From Enterococcus wangshanyuanii (GTDB taxonomy: Bacteria; Bacillota; Bacilli; Lactobacillales; Enterococcaceae): a DNA stretch of 64,000 nt. The stretch's first letter is position 1, and the number at the start of each line of letters is the position of its first letter. A program made the position numbers and the translations under genes. The stretch covers positions 1,736,001-1,800,000 of the forward strand of contig NZ_CP021874.1 of the NCBI RefSeq assembly GCF_002197645.1. Direction: 5' to 3'. The notes beneath the pieces were generated by a model. It worked only from the letters and a program-made list of their open reading frames with translations. It searched no databases and had not been told where the DNA came from. Of the stretch, positions 33,596 through 41,800 are shown in pieces.

Positions 33596-34648
33596 CTACT
33601 CTTTCATCTTAGGATCGAAGGCATCACGTAGACCATCAGCTAGTAAGTTGAAACAAATCATTACTATTGATAGTGTTACGGCAGGAATCCACATTAAATA
33701 TGGAAGGAAACGGAACGTTTTATATCCTTCATTCAACAAGGTTCCAAGAGAAGCGGTCGGCGGTCTTAATCCTAAACCGATGAAACTTAGAAACGCTTCG
33801 AAGAAAATTGCCGACGGGATACTGAACATCATTTGAACAATGATCACGCTAGAAATATTCGGCAAGATATGTTTTACGGCGATCTTCAAACGAGATTCAC
33901 CTAATGTTTGAGCAGCTAGTACAAATTCTTGGTCTTTTAATTTCAAGGTCTGTGCCCGAACGATTCTGGCCATTGAAATCCAGTTGGTAATAACCATCGC
34001 TAACACGATCGATAAAATACCTGGATCAAAAACAGTCAGCATCAAGATCATTACAACTAAGTTAGGAATTCCTGAAAGAACTTCAAGAATACGTTGCATC
34101 ACTGTATCGACACGTCCGCCTAATAACCCTGAGATCAAACCATACGTAACACCGATCGTGATATCAAGTAAAGCAGCAATAAAGGCGATCAATAATGAGA
34201 TACGTGTTCCCATGAACAAACGGCTTAACACATCACGTCCTAATCCATCTGTTCCTAAATAGAAGTTCACATTATCTGGAACATTTGCTTGCGCATACTT
34301 ATCAACTACTTGCCCAGCTACTGTAGCTGTCCCATTGAAGCCGTTGATGCTATCCAAAAATGGAATACGCGGCGGTAAATTGATATATGCAACATTTTGT
34401 TGTGTTGGGTCATGTGGTGAAACCCAAATCGTAATAATTGAGATAAAGATGATGATTCCTAAAAAGATCAAGGAAACTACAGCAGCTTTATTCTTTTTCA
34501 AACGACGCCAAGAATCTTGCAAAAAGCTTAGTGACGGTGTTGCGATTCGTTCCCGCTCTTTTGTTGTTGAAGTATCTAAAGGCTGGAATTCTCCAGCAGG
34601 AATATTTTTGATTTTATCTGGTACATTGTTTAAATCAACTGATTGCAT
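33596..34648 (-). CDS. oppC: Oligopeptide ABC transporter permease OppC
   Basis: A 350-residue permease with six membrane helices, an N-terminal OppC_N domain and the EAA loop (LAAQTLGESRLKIAVKHILPN) that contacts the ATPases. The ATG overlaps the oppB stop (TAATG), showing coupling. It forms the translocation channel with OppB. Confidence 0.94.
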   Translation of the reverse strand: MQSVDLNNVPDKIKNIPAGEFQPLDTSTTKERERIATPSLSFLQDSWRRLKKNKAAVVSLIFLGIIIFISIITIWVSPHDPTQQNVAYINLPPRIPFLDSINGFNGTATVAGQVVDKYAQANVPDNVNFYLGTDGLGRDVLSRLFMGTRISLLIAFIAALLDITIGVTYGLISGLLGGRVDTVMQRILEVLSGIPNLVVMILMLTVFDPGILSIVLAMVITNWISMARIVRAQTLKLKDQEFVLAAQTLGESRLKIAVKHILPNISSVIIVQMMFSIPSAIFFEAFLSFIGLGLRPPTASLGTLLNEGYKTFRFLPYLMWIPAVTLSIVMICFNLLADGLRDAFDPKMKE

Positions 34649-35598
34649 TAGCCACGGTCACCTCCTGAAACACGAATTCTTGGATCGATCAATCCATAAA
34701 GTAAGTCTACGACTAAAATAACGAATACTAGTAAAGCAGAATATAAAATCGTTACAGCCATGATCGTTGGATAATCATTGGTCATGATTGATTTTACAAA
34801 TTGCTCCCCGATTCCCGGGATGGCGAAAATATTCTCAACAACTAACGATCCTGTCATCAGACCAACAGCTAAAGGTCCTAATAATGTAATCAATGGAATC
34901 AAACTATTTCTAAGTCCATGTCTAACCGCAACTTGCCAACGGCTTAAGCCTTTAGCACGCGCTAGCTCTACATAATCACTATGTAATACCTCGACCATTT
35001 CCGTTCGGATAAACCTGGCGGAGTCTGCCATTGGACTCATAGCAAGTGCAATCGTCGGTAGAATCGTATAAGCAAATCCATTCCACATTGCAATCGGTAA
35101 TACTTTTAATTTCATAGCAAAAACGTATTGTAATAATACGGCAAAGACAAAGTTAGGAATCGAACGTCCTAAAATAGCCATCAGAGTTGCCAATGTATCT
35201 ACCCAAGTATTTTGGCGCATTGCAGCGATGATTCCTAAAAGAATCCCTACTAATGTACCGAAAATGATCGCTTGTCCCCCTAATTGGACGGATGGTCCGA
35301 TACGGCCTGCTAAAAGTTTTGCTACTGGTTGGTTTTTAAATTGGAATGAAATCCCAAAATCACCGACTAGCAGATTTTTTAAATAGATTCCATATTGAAC
35401 GATGACTGGTTTATCTAAACCAGATTGCTTATTCAACATAGCAATTGTTTCCGGACTAAGTTTTTCTTGGTTGGTATAAGGAGTACCTGGTAATAATTGC
35501 ATCAAGAAAAACGTAATCGTCGCGATCAGCCACAACGTGACGATCATAAAAAAGACCCGTTTAAGAAAATATTTTCCAAAACTGTTCAAGAATGACAC
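34648..35598 (-). CDS. oppB: Oligopeptide ABC transporter permease OppB
   Basis: A 316-residue permease with six membrane helices and the EAA motif LARAKGLSRWQVAVRHGLRN. GGAGGTGTC precedes the ATG. First gene of the oppBCDF unit; oppA is 730 bp upstream on the same strand, but a plus-strand DUF3899 gene and a hairpin element lie between, so oppBCDF may have its own promoter. Confidence 0.94.
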   Translation of the reverse strand: MSFLNSFGKYFLKRVFFMIVTLWLIATITFFLMQLLPGTPYTNQEKLSPETIAMLNKQSGLDKPVIVQYGIYLKNLLVGDFGISFQFKNQPVAKLLAGRIGPSVQLGGQAIIFGTLVGILLGIIAAMRQNTWVDTLATLMAILGRSIPNFVFAVLLQYVFAMKLKVLPIAMWNGFAYTILPTIALAMSPMADSARFIRTEMVEVLHSDYVELARAKGLSRWQVAVRHGLRNSLIPLITLLGPLAVGLMTGSLVVENIFAIPGIGEQFVKSIMTNDYPTIMAVTILYSALLVFVILVVDLLYGLIDPRIRVSGGDRG

Positions 35599-35672
35599 CT
35601 CCGAGATTATTTTGACTTCATCAGCTTTTTTCGATAAAGTAAGGATAGAAAAATTTAGATAAGGATGAGCAC

Positions 35673-36020
35673 ATGAATAAAATAAAATGGCCCCTCATTA
35701 CTTCAGCGGTCTCAAGCATCGGTATTTTTACTTACCTATTAATAAAACAGTCATTGACTATCCGTTCTGTATCAGATACCTTTTTCATCGTTTCTTTGTT
35801 CTTTTTAATCATTGGCTTGGCCCTTTGGGTCATGTCCTCAGGATTTTTTGATAATTTCCAACGTTTTATGAAAATGCATTTTCGTTTTAAAAAGAAAAAT
35901 GAACCGAAAGAATTTATCCCATTTTCAGAGATTGGTAAAGCACATCAGCTTTACTGGCTTGAAACAGGCGGTATCTTACTGATCGTCTCTATTGTTTCTT
36001 TATTATTTTACTTTTTATAA
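35673..36020 (+). CDS. DUF3899-family membrane protein
   Basis: A 115-residue protein with three membrane helices (about 7-25, 38-57, 95-114) and a basic loop RFMKMHFRFKKK, the DUF3899 layout. Function unknown. It is inserted between oppA and oppB on the opposite strand, divergent from oppB with only 74 bp between starts. AAGGATGAG precedes the ATG. Confidence 0.8.
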   Translation: MNKIKWPLITSAVSSIGIFTYLLIKQSLTIRSVSDTFFIVSLFFLIIGLALWVMSSGFFDNFQRFMKMHFRFKKKNEPKEFIPFSEIGKAHQLYWLETGGILLIVSIVSLLFYFL

Positions 36021-36328
36021 GCAAAGATAGCAAGAGTGAGGAAAATAAATTTCTATGATTCTTGCTTCTTCCTTTTAAATGAAGCATTTATGATAAGATA
36101 AATGCAAATTCATTAAAAACAAGCCGAGATTCACGAAAATCACAAGACATCTGATAAAAGAACAGTCATGCTCGCGCAAAGAGTATTCGCACGGGCAATC
36201 ACATCTGTTACTTTTAGTTTCAATGTTTCTTGTCAATTTTCGTGAATCTCTTCTTATTACAATCGGAGACTGGCAATCATACCTGCCTCCGCATTTTTGA
36301 TAAGTGTCACTTCAAATGTGTTTCAGAA
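36021..36328. repeat. 124-nt hairpin element between oppA and oppB
   Basis: GAGATTCACGAAAAT (36127-36141) and ATTTTCGTGAATCTC (36236-36250) are perfect inverted repeats; pairing continues inward (ACAAGA/TCTTGT) and an inner hairpin GCTCGCGC/GCACGGGC lies at about 36170-36197. Such a long imperfect hairpin with well-defined ends could be a MITE-like insertion or a structured RNA. A second imperfect hairpin (CGGAG/CTCCG at 36263-36294) follows the oppA stop but lacks a T-run. Confidence 0.6.
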
Positions 36329-38002
36329 TTATTCTGAAATGTATGTCCATTTGAAATCGTATTGCGCACCTGCTGGGTGGAAACAAACATCTTTGACTTT
36401 TTCAGCACGTAAGTGTGCTTCTGCTTTTTGGTAAAGCGGAATGACACCCATGTCGCCCATGATTGTTTTCTCTGCATTGACCATATCATCCCAACGTTTT
36501 TCAGGATCATTGGCATTTGTTGTTGCAGCAGATTTTACAAACTCGTCATATTTAGTGTTGCTGTAACGTCCACGGTTATATGAAACGCCTGTTTGGAATA
36601 GATCTAAGAAACTACTTGGATCTGCATAGTCAGCTCCCCAACCACCGATAACTACATCAAAGTCACCTTTGTTTGAACGGTCTAGACGAACTGAGAATGG
36701 TACTGGACTAACTGTTACTTTAACACCATCTAATGATTCTTGAATCGCACCTTGTACGTATTCTACGGTTTTCTTAGAAGAATCCGCATCAGAAGATAGA
36801 ATATCTAACTCTAGAGAATCAATTTTCAATTCTTTTTTAGCTTTTTCCCAATATTCTTTTGCTTTTTCTTTATCGTATTCGATCTTGTCATCAGCAGCTT
36901 TAGCAAAGTCTTCTTTTCCATCTGGAGATTTAGACATATCTGCTGGTACTAATCCTTTAGGTTCTACTGATCCGTCACCTAAGATATTTTCAACAAGAGA
37001 TTTACGATCGATTGAATAAGAAATCGCTTTTCTTAAGTTTTCATTTCTGTATGGAGAATTTTCATCGATTTGATTTAATTCGATATATTGTGTTGATGCT
37101 TCTTTTTGGATAACTAATGCTGGATCGTTCGCCGCTTGTTGCGCTAATTCACCAGTCAAGATCACGTCATCTGCTTGTCCGTCTTGGAATAAGTTATAAG
37201 AAGTCGGTGCTTCTTTTACAACGTTCGTTTTCACTTCGTCCAATTTCACAGTGTCAGCATCCCAGTAATCTTTGTTTTTCTTGTAAGACCAATCAGTATC
37301 TGTACCTGGTCCATCAAAATCAGCTAAGACAAATGGTCCGTTATAGACAGCATTGTCGCTGTTTGCAGCATATTCTTTACCATATTTTTCCACAATATCT
37401 TTTCTTTGCGGGAAGAATGAAGGGAACGCTAATAGATAATCAAAGTATGGTGTTGCTTTTTCTAGAGTAATTTCTAGTTCGTAGTCGCCTACAGCTTTGA
37501 TCCCTAGTTCACCTTTGTCTTTTTTACCTGCTGCGATATCTGCACCGTTTTTCACAGATTCATATAAGTAGGCATATTCTGAAGCTGTTGCTGGATCAAC
37601 TGTACGTTGCCATCCATAAACATAGTCTTCTGCTTTTACAGGTTGACCATCAGACCATTTTGCGTCTTCATTCAACTTGATTTTGTAAGTAATCCCATCT
37701 TCACTGACTTCAGCTTTCTCTGCTGCACCAGCAGGTTGTGGATTATTTTCAAGATCTAAACGATAAATTCCTTCATACACATTATTTAATGCTGTAAAAC
37801 TAATCGTATCTGTTGCTAACGATAAATCAGCACTTGGCATTTCCTGTAATACATTCACGCGAAATACTTGCTCTCCACTTGGTTTTCCGCCAGTTGATGC
37901 AGCACTGCCTGAATCGTCTGTTTTTCCACCATTGCCGCACGCAGCAAGTGTTAGACTAAATAAAGTGATGAATCCAAAAGCAAATGACTTCTTTAACTTC
38001 AT
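36329..38002 (-). CDS. oppA: Oligopeptide-binding lipoprotein OppA
   Basis: A 557-residue SBP_bac_5 lipoprotein. The signal peptide ends in the lipobox LAAC (Cys near residue 22), so it is tethered to the outer face of the membrane. The domain includes the typical YNGPFVLADFD and SPYRNENLRKAISYSIDR blocks. It captures peptides, in enterococci potentially also pheromones, for OppBCDF. GGGAGG precedes the ATG. Predicted target of TldR repression by a guide match in its 5' region. Confidence 0.95.
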   Translation of the reverse strand: MKLKKSFAFGFITLFSLTLAACGNGGKTDDSGSAASTGGKPSGEQVFRVNVLQEMPSADLSLATDTISFTALNNVYEGIYRLDLENNPQPAGAAEKAEVSEDGITYKIKLNEDAKWSDGQPVKAEDYVYGWQRTVDPATASEYAYLYESVKNGADIAAGKKDKGELGIKAVGDYELEITLEKATPYFDYLLAFPSFFPQRKDIVEKYGKEYAANSDNAVYNGPFVLADFDGPGTDTDWSYKKNKDYWDADTVKLDEVKTNVVKEAPTSYNLFQDGQADDVILTGELAQQAANDPALVIQKEASTQYIELNQIDENSPYRNENLRKAISYSIDRKSLVENILGDGSVEPKGLVPADMSKSPDGKEDFAKAADDKIEYDKEKAKEYWEKAKKELKIDSLELDILSSDADSSKKTVEYVQGAIQESLDGVKVTVSPVPFSVRLDRSNKGDFDVVIGGWGADYADPSSFLDLFQTGVSYNRGRYSNTKYDEFVKSAATTNANDPEKRWDDMVNAEKTIMGDMGVIPLYQKAEAHLRAEKVKDVCFHPAGAQYDFKWTYISE

Positions 38003-38050
38003 TCTTATTTCCTCCCTAGAAACCCTAAAGTATTTTCTGAAAAATCAGAA

Positions 38051-38068
38051 TTTAATAATTATTTATTG
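38051..38068 (+). promoter_or_regulatory. Candidate TldR target (TTTAA plus guide match) near the oppA start site
   Basis: On the plus strand TTTAA (38051-38055) is followed by TAATTATTTATTG. The proposed guide is TAATTATTAGTTG: the first eight bases match, positions 9-10 differ, 11-13 match. The site lies just downstream of the predicted oppA transcription start. TTTAA next to a short match fits my memory of enterococcal TldR target motifs. The match is AT-rich, so chance cannot be excluded. Confidence 0.45.
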
Positions 38069-38080
38069 TATCTGAGGTAT

Positions 38081-38109
38081 AGTTTACAATTTTTAAATTA
38101 AAAAATCAA
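38081..38109 (-). promoter_or_regulatory. Predicted oppA promoter
   Basis: Minus-strand TTGATT (38104-38109), 17-bp spacer, TAAACT (38081-38086). Start expected near 38074, giving a 70-nt leader. The remainder of 38003-38304 holds the divergent promoter region of the FUSC gene with no other feature that I can support. Confidence 0.6.
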
Positions 38110-38304
38110 GAAAAATCTTATCTTATCCTCATATTCGCATCATCAAATTATATTTACATTAGAAGAATAATCTTAGAAATAAAGTAAAAAAGCAATTGTC
38201 TTCTACTTAAATAGTATGTTAGATTAATAGAGAGGACATATCTTTTAGCGGTACTTTTAAATTGGACCAAAAAATGATTGTCTTAAGAGTATAGGAGGAA
38301 TTAG

Positions 38305-39369
38305 ATGGAGAGTTCATCTTTTTTTAAGGAGTTATTAGTATTTCACAAACCACAAAAAGCACCCTTTCGCCTAGTTGGGGCTGGAATTTGTATGGCGATC
38401 CCACTGTTTATTGGATACTTCTCAAATAATTTACTAATAGGCAGCTTTGGTTCTTTAGGTATCTTTACGTTTCTTTATTATCAAACATTACCTTTTAAGG
38501 ATTTAATGATCCGCTTAAGTTCCGTAGGTAGCTTTTTACTTTTAGGAAATTTACTTGGGATGCTCAGTACCCATGTTCCATGGGTCATTCCCATCATGAT
38601 CGCGTTGATTGCTTTTTTAGCTAGAATCATTTTTAGATTGTATGCAATTGCCAAGCCGGGGGCTTTTTTTATTGTCATGGTTACTGCAATGGGCAGTGGA
38701 ACGAAAATTCCGCTTGATAGAATCCCGATCATGATGAGTTATGTGCTGTTAGGTGTTATAACCTCTTTAGTAGTTGCTGTTATTCTGTATTTTGTTGAGG
38801 GAAGCGTTGAAGCGAAACCAGTAGAAAAGAAAATCTCTTTACAGGAACGTCTATATATCGATCCTGCTGCCCTTTTAGATGCTTTACATTACGCTGCCAT
38901 CTTGTTTTTAGCGACTTATATCAGTCAATCGTTGCATCTGACTAATGCTTACTGGATGATTGTTTCTTGCGCTGCAGTTTTACAGGGAGACAACTTACGT
39001 GCGATCATGCATCGCAATGTCCAGCGGATTTTTGGCACGATGGTTGGGCTATTGATCGCTGCTTTATTGCTGAGTATTGCATTTACGACACTGCAATCGA
39101 TCTTATTGATTTGCTTTTTCTTTTTAACTGTCGAATTTTTTATTAAACGAAACTATGCGATCGCAAACTTTTTTACCACACCAATGTCGTTACTTTTAGC
39201 TAATTTGGCTCGGCATCAATATTTGGTCAGTCTTTTGAATTATCGTTTGATCGGAATTGTCTTAGGGAGTCTACTTGGGCTTTTAGGGGCTTATGTGTTG
39301 ACGACTTGCTTACGATTTTATAATCGTGCCTATCAATTAGATGAAAATTTAGATAAAGAAACAGAATAA
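38305..39369 (+). CDS. FUSC-family membrane protein
   Basis: A 354-residue protein with two blocks of membrane helices separated by a cytosolic segment (about 165-195), as in FUSC/aromatic acid exporter-like proteins; the second block contains the NAYWMIVSCAAVLQGD and QRIFGTMVGLLIAALLL signatures. Probably an exporter of small aromatic or toxic compounds; substrate unknown. AGGAGGAATTAG precedes the ATG. It probably forms an operon with the pentapeptide protein 35 bp downstream. Confidence 0.85.
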   Translation: MESSSFFKELLVFHKPQKAPFRLVGAGICMAIPLFIGYFSNNLLIGSFGSLGIFTFLYYQTLPFKDLMIRLSSVGSFLLLGNLLGMLSTHVPWVIPIMIALIAFLARIIFRLYAIAKPGAFFIVMVTAMGSGTKIPLDRIPIMMSYVLLGVITSLVVAVILYFVEGSVEAKPVEKKISLQERLYIDPAALLDALHYAAILFLATYISQSLHLTNAYWMIVSCAAVLQGDNLRAIMHRNVQRIFGTMVGLLIAALLLSIAFTTLQSILLICFFFLTVEFFIKRNYAIANFFTTPMSLLLANLARHQYLVSLLNYRLIGIVLGSLLGLLGAYVLTTCLRFYNRAYQLDENLDKETE

Positions 39370-39404
39370 GCTAATTCTGAATTATCCCTCTGGAGGTTCA
39401 TATC

Positions 39405-40037
39405 ATGAAAATAAAAAAACCAGTAGCACCAATCCTGCCGCGGTTAACGCAAACAGATTTCATTTCTTTGGATGATGAGATCATTATTGAGGGATTGGCA
39501 CTAAAAGAACAGGATCTTAGTTATCAGGATAGTCGAAATTTAGTTTTTAGAGAGTGTCATTTTGATAAATTGACGATGAATCGAAATCACTTGGAACGCT
39601 TTGAATGCAGCAATGTGATTTTTGAGCATTGCGATTTTTCGAACACGGAATGGCTCGGTGCAAGTTTTCATCAAGTCCATTTCCGCCGCTGTAAGTTAAC
39701 TGGGACTAACTTTGCAGAGAGTTATCTGCGTGATTGTACATTTGAGGATTGTTTGGCGGACTACGCCTCATTTAGCGCAACGAATCAAAAAGTCGTCCAC
39801 TTCAACCAGACTAGTTTGAATGATACCGAATTTGTTGAAGTTGTTTGGAACAATCTTTTATTTGAAGAATGTTCATTGACTGGTAGCAATTGGTTTCATA
39901 CCATGTTGAAAGAACTTGATTTAAGAAAAAGTACGTTTGAAAAAATTGCCTTTTCTCAAGAATTGATCAAAGGATTAAAAGTCACAACCGAACAAGCAGT
40001 GATCATTGCTGCTGGATTAGGATTAAGCATCGAATAA
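39405..40037 (+). CDS. Qnr-like pentapeptide-repeat protein (EfsQnr type)
   Basis: A 210-residue right-handed beta-helix protein. Pentapeptides of the A(D/N)Lxx kind run through residues 45-180, e.g. CDFSNTEWLGASF, CKLTGTNFAESYLRDCTFEDC (given in parts). The length, the N-terminus (MKIKKPVAP) and LTGTNFAESYLRDCTFED resemble EfsQnr of E. faecalis, which protects DNA gyrase and lowers fluoroquinolone susceptibility when expressed. A chromosomal species gene here, not mobile. Clinical effect cannot be told from sequence. Confidence 0.85.
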   Translation: MKIKKPVAPILPRLTQTDFISLDDEIIIEGLALKEQDLSYQDSRNLVFRECHFDKLTMNRNHLERFECSNVIFEHCDFSNTEWLGASFHQVHFRRCKLTGTNFAESYLRDCTFEDCLADYASFSATNQKVVHFNQTSLNDTEFVEVVWNNLLFEECSLTGSNWFHTMLKELDLRKSTFEKIAFSQELIKGLKVTTEQAVIIAAGLGLSIE

Positions 40038-40083
40038 AAAAGGAAGAAGGTTTTTCAATGTCGAAAAACCTTCTTCCTTTTTT
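40037..40083. terminator. Strong bidirectional terminator
   Basis: An 18-bp stem AAAGGAAGAAGGTTTTTC / GAAAAACCTTCTTCCTTT with 6-nt loop and T-runs on both strands. Confidence 0.92.
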
Positions 40084-41015
40084 CATGCCCTTTCCATTTT
40101 CTGTAAATACTCAGACACCCCTTCGATCAGTGCATTTGCAACTTTCATTTGATATGCTTCTGTATTGAATATTTCTAAGTCATAGTCTGAATTCATATAG
40201 CCTAATTCCAGTAATAATGCAGGTTGAGTATTCTCTCGTAATACTTGATAATTGCCATAGTCGATCCCACGATTTTGTAACGGGAGATTTTCAGACAATG
40301 ACTGATTAACGGCTTCGGCCAAATCAGCATATGCTTCATAATAGTAATACGTAGTCGTCCCGGTTGCTTCATTCATGTTCTCAGAAGAATCATAATGTAA
40401 GCTGATAAAGAGATCTGCATTATTTTGTTGACTGACCGTACAAATCTCAGAGAGGTCCTCTGCTATATCCTCGTCTCGAGTCAAAATCACTGTACTGCCT
40501 TTTTCTTCAAGTGCCGATTTGATTACCTCTGCCGTTTCTAACGTCACCTCTTTTTCGTAAATCCAGCCATCATTACTGATCGCCCCAGTGTCATCGCCAC
40601 CATGCCCGGGGTTTAAAACAATTGTCATTCCTTCTAACGAACTAGGAGTTTTTTGTTTTGTTCGCGTAATTATCTGGCTATCGTTTTTTGAAACATAGCC
40701 TTCATCACCAGCATTTGTAACTACTTGATACCACTGATCTTCTGTTGCTATTAATTCTATCAGCTCTCCGCGATTGACCTCAGCTAGTTCCGTACTTTTA
40801 ATTGAAGCTTTGCTGTATAAAATTGCATCTTTTGAACCTATTTGTACTAGTTCTTCTAAGCTTTCTTCCCCTTCTTCAAGGGAAATCGCTAAAGCCTCCA
40901 CCGATGTATCTTCGGTCAATTGCCGATCACTCGCCAATTCTTTTGTTCTTTTTAAATAGCCTGTCCCTAGTAATACAATGACTATCGATATTGTATAGAT
41001 TAAACGTCTCCTCAT
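40083..41015 (-). CDS. N-acetylmuramoyl-L-alanine amidase (Amidase_3) with SH3 domain
   Basis: About 310 residues. N-terminal membrane anchor (residues 5-18), acidic linker, a bacterial SH3 domain (about 60-125, ...EDQWYQVV...GYVSKND), then an Amidase_3 domain: zinc ligands in NPGHGG (His), the Glu of EKEVTLE and the His of SLHYDSS, with the catalytic Glu in LLELGYM. It cleaves the amide bond between MurNAc and stem peptides outside the cell. The ATG after GGAGAGGAAAAA is the start rather than the TTG ten codons earlier. Confidence 0.92.
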   Translation of the reverse strand: MRRRLIYTISIVIVLLGTGYLKRTKELASDRQLTEDTSVEALAISLEEGEESLEELVQIGSKDAILYSKASIKSTELAEVNRGELIELIATEDQWYQVVTNAGDEGYVSKNDSQIITRTKQKTPSSLEGMTIVLNPGHGGDDTGAISNDGWIYEKEVTLETAEVIKSALEEKGSTVILTRDEDIAEDLSEICTVSQQNNADLFISLHYDSSENMNEATGTTTYYYYEAYADLAEAVNQSLSENLPLQNRGIDYGNYQVLRENTQPALLLELGYMNSDYDLEIFNTEAYQMKVANALIEGVSEYLQKMERA

Positions 41016-41572
41016 TTTTTCCTCTCCTGCCTTTTGTATACTCAATAAAAGAGTAAAACTGCAAGCTTAAACTATCCTTAAAATGAAATACGATCGACTA
41101 GTTTCTAATTTTTTGTTTAAGATAGGTTCAAAAATTTTACTTCATAGGCTTTTTTGGTAAACTAATATAGGTTGAGAATAATTCTCAATTACTTGAAAGT
41201 ATGGAGAAGCAAGGATACACATTGATCGGACAAATTTTTGCCGGGAATCACATCGAAAAGATTTGAGTTGATGATGAACAGTACAAGACTTTCGCTAGAA
41301 AGTGTTGATCATTTATTTTATCCAGCTGCATGAGCCAGTCTCTCGAAAAAAAGATAAAATATAAATGAGGCAAAAAGCACCTCAGTTATATTTTCCTATT
41401 TTTCAGTCGAGACTGAACGGCTCATTCCACTTTTATCGTTATCCAGCTGACAAATCATTCCTTAGGAAAATAGATAAATTGCCAGTGAGACAAAAAGTGT
41501 CTCAAAGTCAATTTCCTAATTTTCTATAGGATCAGACGATTTGTTCCGCTTTTATATCAAGGAGGAGATATC
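41016..41572. repeat. 557-bp region: Fur-type palindrome and two hairpin repeats
   Basis: No sure gene. TGAGAATAATTCTCA (41173-41187) is a perfect 7-1-7 palindrome of Fur/PerR type. Fourteen bases on, a 21-codon frame (41201-41266, MEKQGYTLIGQIFAGNH start) has only a weak ribosome site and may be a gene remnant. Then two units of the hairpin repeat family found at 31159-31506 occur in opposite orientation: about 41325-41440 (ATGAGCCAG ... CGGCTCAT closing stem, GAGGC/CACCTC apex) and a diverged one at about 41447-41555 (AAATCATTCC ... GACGATTTG, GTGAGAC/GTCTCA apex). Confidence 0.6.
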
Positions 41573-41800
41573 ATGAAAAAGAATCTTATTGAACTCTGGG
41601 GCGACCTAGTTGATTTGAAAGATTTGATTTTAGCAATTGTAATTTGCAGTGTGACGACCATGGGGAGTTTCTTTTTAGCACCTGCAGGAGATACAACGAA
41701 GCAATTATTTTTTGGTTTAGGCGGAGCTGTTTTAGGGTTTGTTATCAGTACTGTTTTGATCAAACCGAAGCGAACTGTCATTGAGGAGGAAGAAGATTAA
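41573..41800 (+). CDS. Small membrane subunit next to TctA
   Basis: A 75-residue protein with two membrane helices (about 17-36 and 43-63) and an acidic tail (IEEEED). It precedes the TctA-like gene with a 1-nt overlap (TAATG), so the two are coupled; it may replace TctB, which is normally larger with four helices. GGAGGAGA precedes the ATG. Confidence 0.7.
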   Translation: MKKNLIELWGDLVDLKDLILAIVICSVTTMGSFFLAPAGDTTKQLFFGLGGAVLGFVISTVLIKPKRTVIEEEED

